NCBI RefSeq assembly: GCF_001543285.1 | Contig: NZ_CP014164.1 | Span: 434,001-498,000 of the forward strand | DNA length: 64,000 bases | Reading direction: 5' to 3' | Source: Aerococcus viridans | Lineage (GTDB): Bacteria; Bacillota; Bacilli; Lactobacillales; Aerococcaceae | Part shown: positions 61,945-64,000 of the stretch, piece after piece | Layout: every line of letters starts with the position of its first letter | Numbering within the stretch: position 1 is the first letter of the stretch | Notes under the pieces: model-generated | The model's input: only the letters and a program-made list of their open reading frames with translations | Database searches by the model: none | What the model was told of the DNA's origin: nothing | Made by a program: the position numbers and the translations under genes

Positions 61945-63129
61945 ATGCGCAACGACAAGATACTCGAAGTTAAAAACCTCAAAATTTCCTTTAAAACCCT
62001 AAACGGTGTTCTACCAGCTATCCGCGACGTATCCTTCTCCTTAAAAAAAGGGGAGACACTGGCGATTGTTGGCGAGTCTGGATCAGGGAAGTCTGTATCC
62101 ACCAAAGCGATTACCGGTTTGCTGGGTAAGAACGTGACCAATATTGAAGGTGGCGAAATCCTTTTTAAAGGCCAAGACCTTTTAAAAGCTGGTAAGTCCG
62201 ACCTAACCAAGATTAGAGGGTCTGAAATTGCCATGATTTTCCAAGACCCAATGACCTCACTTAACCCAGTAATGACAGTGGGCATGCAAATTGCCGAAGC
62301 CGTGATGGCCCATACCAAAGTCGATAAGAAGATGGCCATGCGCCGAGCCATCGACCTCATGGATAAGGTGGAAATTAAAGACCCAGAAACAAAGGCCTAC
62401 CACTATCCCCACCAATTTTCAGGTGGGATGCGCCAACGGATCATGATTGCCATGGCCCTTGCTTGTAAACCAAAAATCTTAATCGCGGATGAACCAACGA
62501 CAGCACTAGATGTGTCTGTTCAAGCCCGCATTATTGAATTGATCAACCAATTAAAAGATGAATTCGACACCTCAGTTATCTTTATTACCCATGATTTGGG
62601 CGTCGTGGCCAATGTGGCCGACCGAGTAGCTGTCATGTATGCAGGCCGAGTTGTTGAAACAGGGACTACTAATGAAATTTTCTACCACCCACAACATCCT
62701 TATACATGGGGCTTACTTGAAGCGACCCCAACCTTGTCGACAGAAGATGATAACTTGTATACCATTCCAGGTAACCCACCCAATATGGCCAAGCTGGCAG
62801 CGGGGGACCCTTTTGCCCCACGGAATCCTTATGCATTAGATATTGATTTTGTAAAAGATCCACCTATGTTCAAGGTCTCAGAAACCCATCAGGCAGCAAC
62901 CTGGTTACTAGATGAACGAGCACCAGAAGTGACTTTACCAGTAGGTATTCAAGCGCGTTATGTGGTCTACCAAAGTATTTTAGACCGGGCTGAGGCTGAA
63001 AAAACGCTAGATGACCAAGTAGATATTAGTTCAGCTTACGGACTTGCAGCCTTTGAAAATGCCGACCCAACAAGCGGGCCCTATCTATATGAAGCATTAG
63101 CCGAAACTGTACCAACTTATGAAAGTTAG
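61945..63129 (+). CDS. peptide ABC transporter ATPase (DppD/OppD type)
   Basis: 394 residues. Walker [16 protein letters not shown]-loop [11 protein letters not shown], signature [14 protein letters not shown], Walker [14 protein letters not shown] and ITHDLG. The C-terminal oligopeptide/dipeptide transporter extension follows, but is longer than usual (about 120 residues after HPYTWGLL) and lacks the usual Cys-rich iron-sulfur motif. ATG 61945 with GAAAGGA is preferred over an in-frame ATG inside the SBP gene. Confidence 0.93.
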   Translation: MRNDKILEVKNLKISFKTLNGVLPAIRDVSFSLKKGETLAIVGESGSGKSVSTKAITGLLGKNVTNIEGGEILFKGQDLLKAGKSDLTKIRGSEIAMIFQDPMTSLNPVMTVGMQIAEAVMAHTKVDKKMAMRRAIDLMDKVEIKDPETKAYHYPHQFSGGMRQRIMIAMALACKPKILIADEPTTALDVSVQARIIELINQLKDEFDTSVIFITHDLGVVANVADRVAVMYAGRVVETGTTNEIFYHPQHPYTWGLLEATPTLSTEDDNLYTIPGNPPNMAKLAAGDPFAPRNPYALDIDFVKDPPMFKVSETHQAATWLLDERAPEVTLPVGIQARYVVYQSILDRAEAEKTLDDQVDISSAYGLAAFENADPTSGPYLYEALAETVPTYES

Positions 63130-63140
63130 GAGGGGATTTG

Positions 63141-64000
63141 ATGACAGATATTGTGTCAGTTAACCATGTGAAAAAGGTCTACGCTGAGGGGCGGGCGGAA
63201 GAAGTGATCGCCGTAAACGACGTGACCTTTACCATTAAGGCAGGGGAAACCTTTGGCTTAGTAGGTGAGTCAGGGTCCGGTAAGTCGACAACAGGGAAAC
63301 TCTTGATGAAATTAGAAGACCTGAGTGATGGTGAAATCAATTTTTTAGGTCAAGATATTGCCCAAATTAAAGGACGCCGTGACCTATTAGCCTTTAGAAA
63401 AGACATCCAAATGATCTTCCAAGATCCCTTTGCCTCTTTAAATCCTCGGATGACAGTGGGAGAAATTATTGGTGGGCCAATGCGGGTCCATGGTTTGGTC
63501 AAAACAAAGCAAGAACAAGAAGCTGCTGTGGCCGAATTAATGGCTCAAGTTGGCTTAGACCCACTTTATGCTAATCGGTACCCACGGGAATTTTCAGGGG
63601 GGCAATGCCAGCGGGTTGGGATTGCTAGAGCGCTAGCCCTAAGACCAAAATTAATCATAGCGGATGAAGCTATTTCAGCCCTTGATGTGTCCATTCAAGC
63701 CCAAATCGTTAACTTGTTGAAGGAATTGAAAATCACCAATGATTTAACCTATTTATTCATTACCCATGATTTGTCTATGGTCAAATATATTTCTGACCGG
63801 ATTGGTGTCATGTGCCAAGGGCGCTTGGTTGAAATCGGTACGGCTGATGAAATCTATAACAACCCCTTGCATGACTATACCAAGTCCTTGTTATCGGCGA
63901 TTCCCACAGCGGATCCAGAGTCAGAAAAAGTTCGTCAACGACTTCACTTTGACGGATTAGCTTATAGTGAGGATCAATGGGCGGATTGTAGCCTAGTTGA
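63141..64000 (+). CDS. peptide ABC transporter ATPase (DppF/OppF type), cut by right edge
   Basis: 286 codons are visible, starting ATG 63141 behind TTAGGAGGGG. Walker [16 protein letters not shown]-loop FQDPFASLNPRM, signature FSGGQCQRVGIARAL and Walker B LIIADEAISALDV are present. The signature has Cys where Arg is usual (SGGQRQRV). The frame remains open at the window end. It pairs with the DppD-type ATPase. Confidence 0.93.
   Translation, partial: MTDIVSVNHVKKVYAEGRAEEVIAVNDVTFTIKAGETFGLVGESGSGKSTTGKLLMKLEDLSDGEINFLGQDIAQIKGRRDLLAFRKDIQMIFQDPFASLNPRMTVGEIIGGPMRVHGLVKTKQEQEAAVAELMAQVGLDPLYANRYPREFSGGQCQRVGIARALALRPKLIIADEAISALDVSIQAQIVNLLKELKITNDLTYLFITHDLSMVKYISDRIGVMCQGRLVEIGTADEIYNNPLHDYTKSLLSAIPTADPESEKVRQRLHFDGLAYSEDQWADCSLV

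Noticed and set aside
1-64000. CRISPR arrays, tRNA or rRNA genes, replication origin
   Set aside because: No regularly spaced short repeats, tRNA cloverleaf, rRNA or DnaA-box cluster was noticed on either strand.

Overview
The window looks like chromosome of a low-GC Gram-positive coccus of the order Lactobacillales. Evidence: the adk-infA-rpmJ-rpsM-rpsK-rpoA-rplQ string with strong GGAGG ribosome-binding sites, group II ECF transporter genes, an OatA-type peptidoglycan acetylase, ClpL, class I fructose-bisphosphate aldolase, FabV, and a streptococcal-type MET-box. An Aerococcus-like organism would fit, but that genus guess is inference and no rRNA is present to settle it.

Layout. 1-3000: end of the ribosomal protein/RNA polymerase alpha operon, followed by a structured 3' region and two terminators. 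3.4-5.9 kb: OatA-like acyltransferase and an OsmC/Ohr protein. 5.9-9.6 kb: an FMN riboswitch with terminator directly in front of ecfA1-ecfA2-ecfT-truA. 9.7-15.2 kb: aroD, fabV, fda (reverse), pepF and a tiny membrane protein. 15.2-18.5 kb: accessory patch with clpL, an XRE regulator, a decayed phage CI-like repressor and a possible IS end. 18.5-25.0 kb: methionine block, made of a core MetE-like gene, metE-metF, and two copies of a LysR (MtaR/CmbR-like) gene start with MET-boxes. The first LysR copy is cut off by an IS3-type remnant. 25.1-26.2 kb: rplM-rpsI.

26.6-31.2 kb: IS3-like inverted repeat debris, then a reverse-strand nrdI-nrdF'-nrdF cluster without nrdE. It lies behind a tandem NrdR-box pair and is divergent from an FNR-like regulator. 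Two small reverse genes (DUF4298, DUF805-like) follow. 31.2-33.7 kb: cupin, tautomerase, Ogt, and an HhH-GPD glycosylase. 33.8-39.2 kb: FMN-riboswitch-controlled ribD-ribE-ribBA-ribH, split between ribBA and ribH by an IS200/IS605-type element carrying tnpB and tnpA. A solo tnpA copy and a tnpA fragment lie further right. 39.3-49.5 kb: an M24 peptidase homologue, a GT8 glycosyltransferase, an ABC exporter whose permease has a ~500-residue coiled coil with its TetR regulator, a truncated esterase, DUF1232 and GNAT proteins.

49.7-52.3 kb: TPP riboswitch and the thiM-thiE-thiD salvage operon. 52.5-53.9 kb: an Ile-rich leader peptide and terminator ahead of an orphan LivJ-type binding protein. 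54.2-55.4 kb: nagA. 55.8-64 kb: an operon of two tandem M20 amidohydrolases and a five-gene peptide ABC transporter; its last gene runs off the window.

The observations most worth following are the nrdE-less nrdI-nrdF'-nrdF cluster, in which one NrdF has lost its first metal ligand; the FMN riboswitch on the shared ECF energising module; the Ile leader-peptide attenuator; and the TnpB element inside the riboflavin operon.
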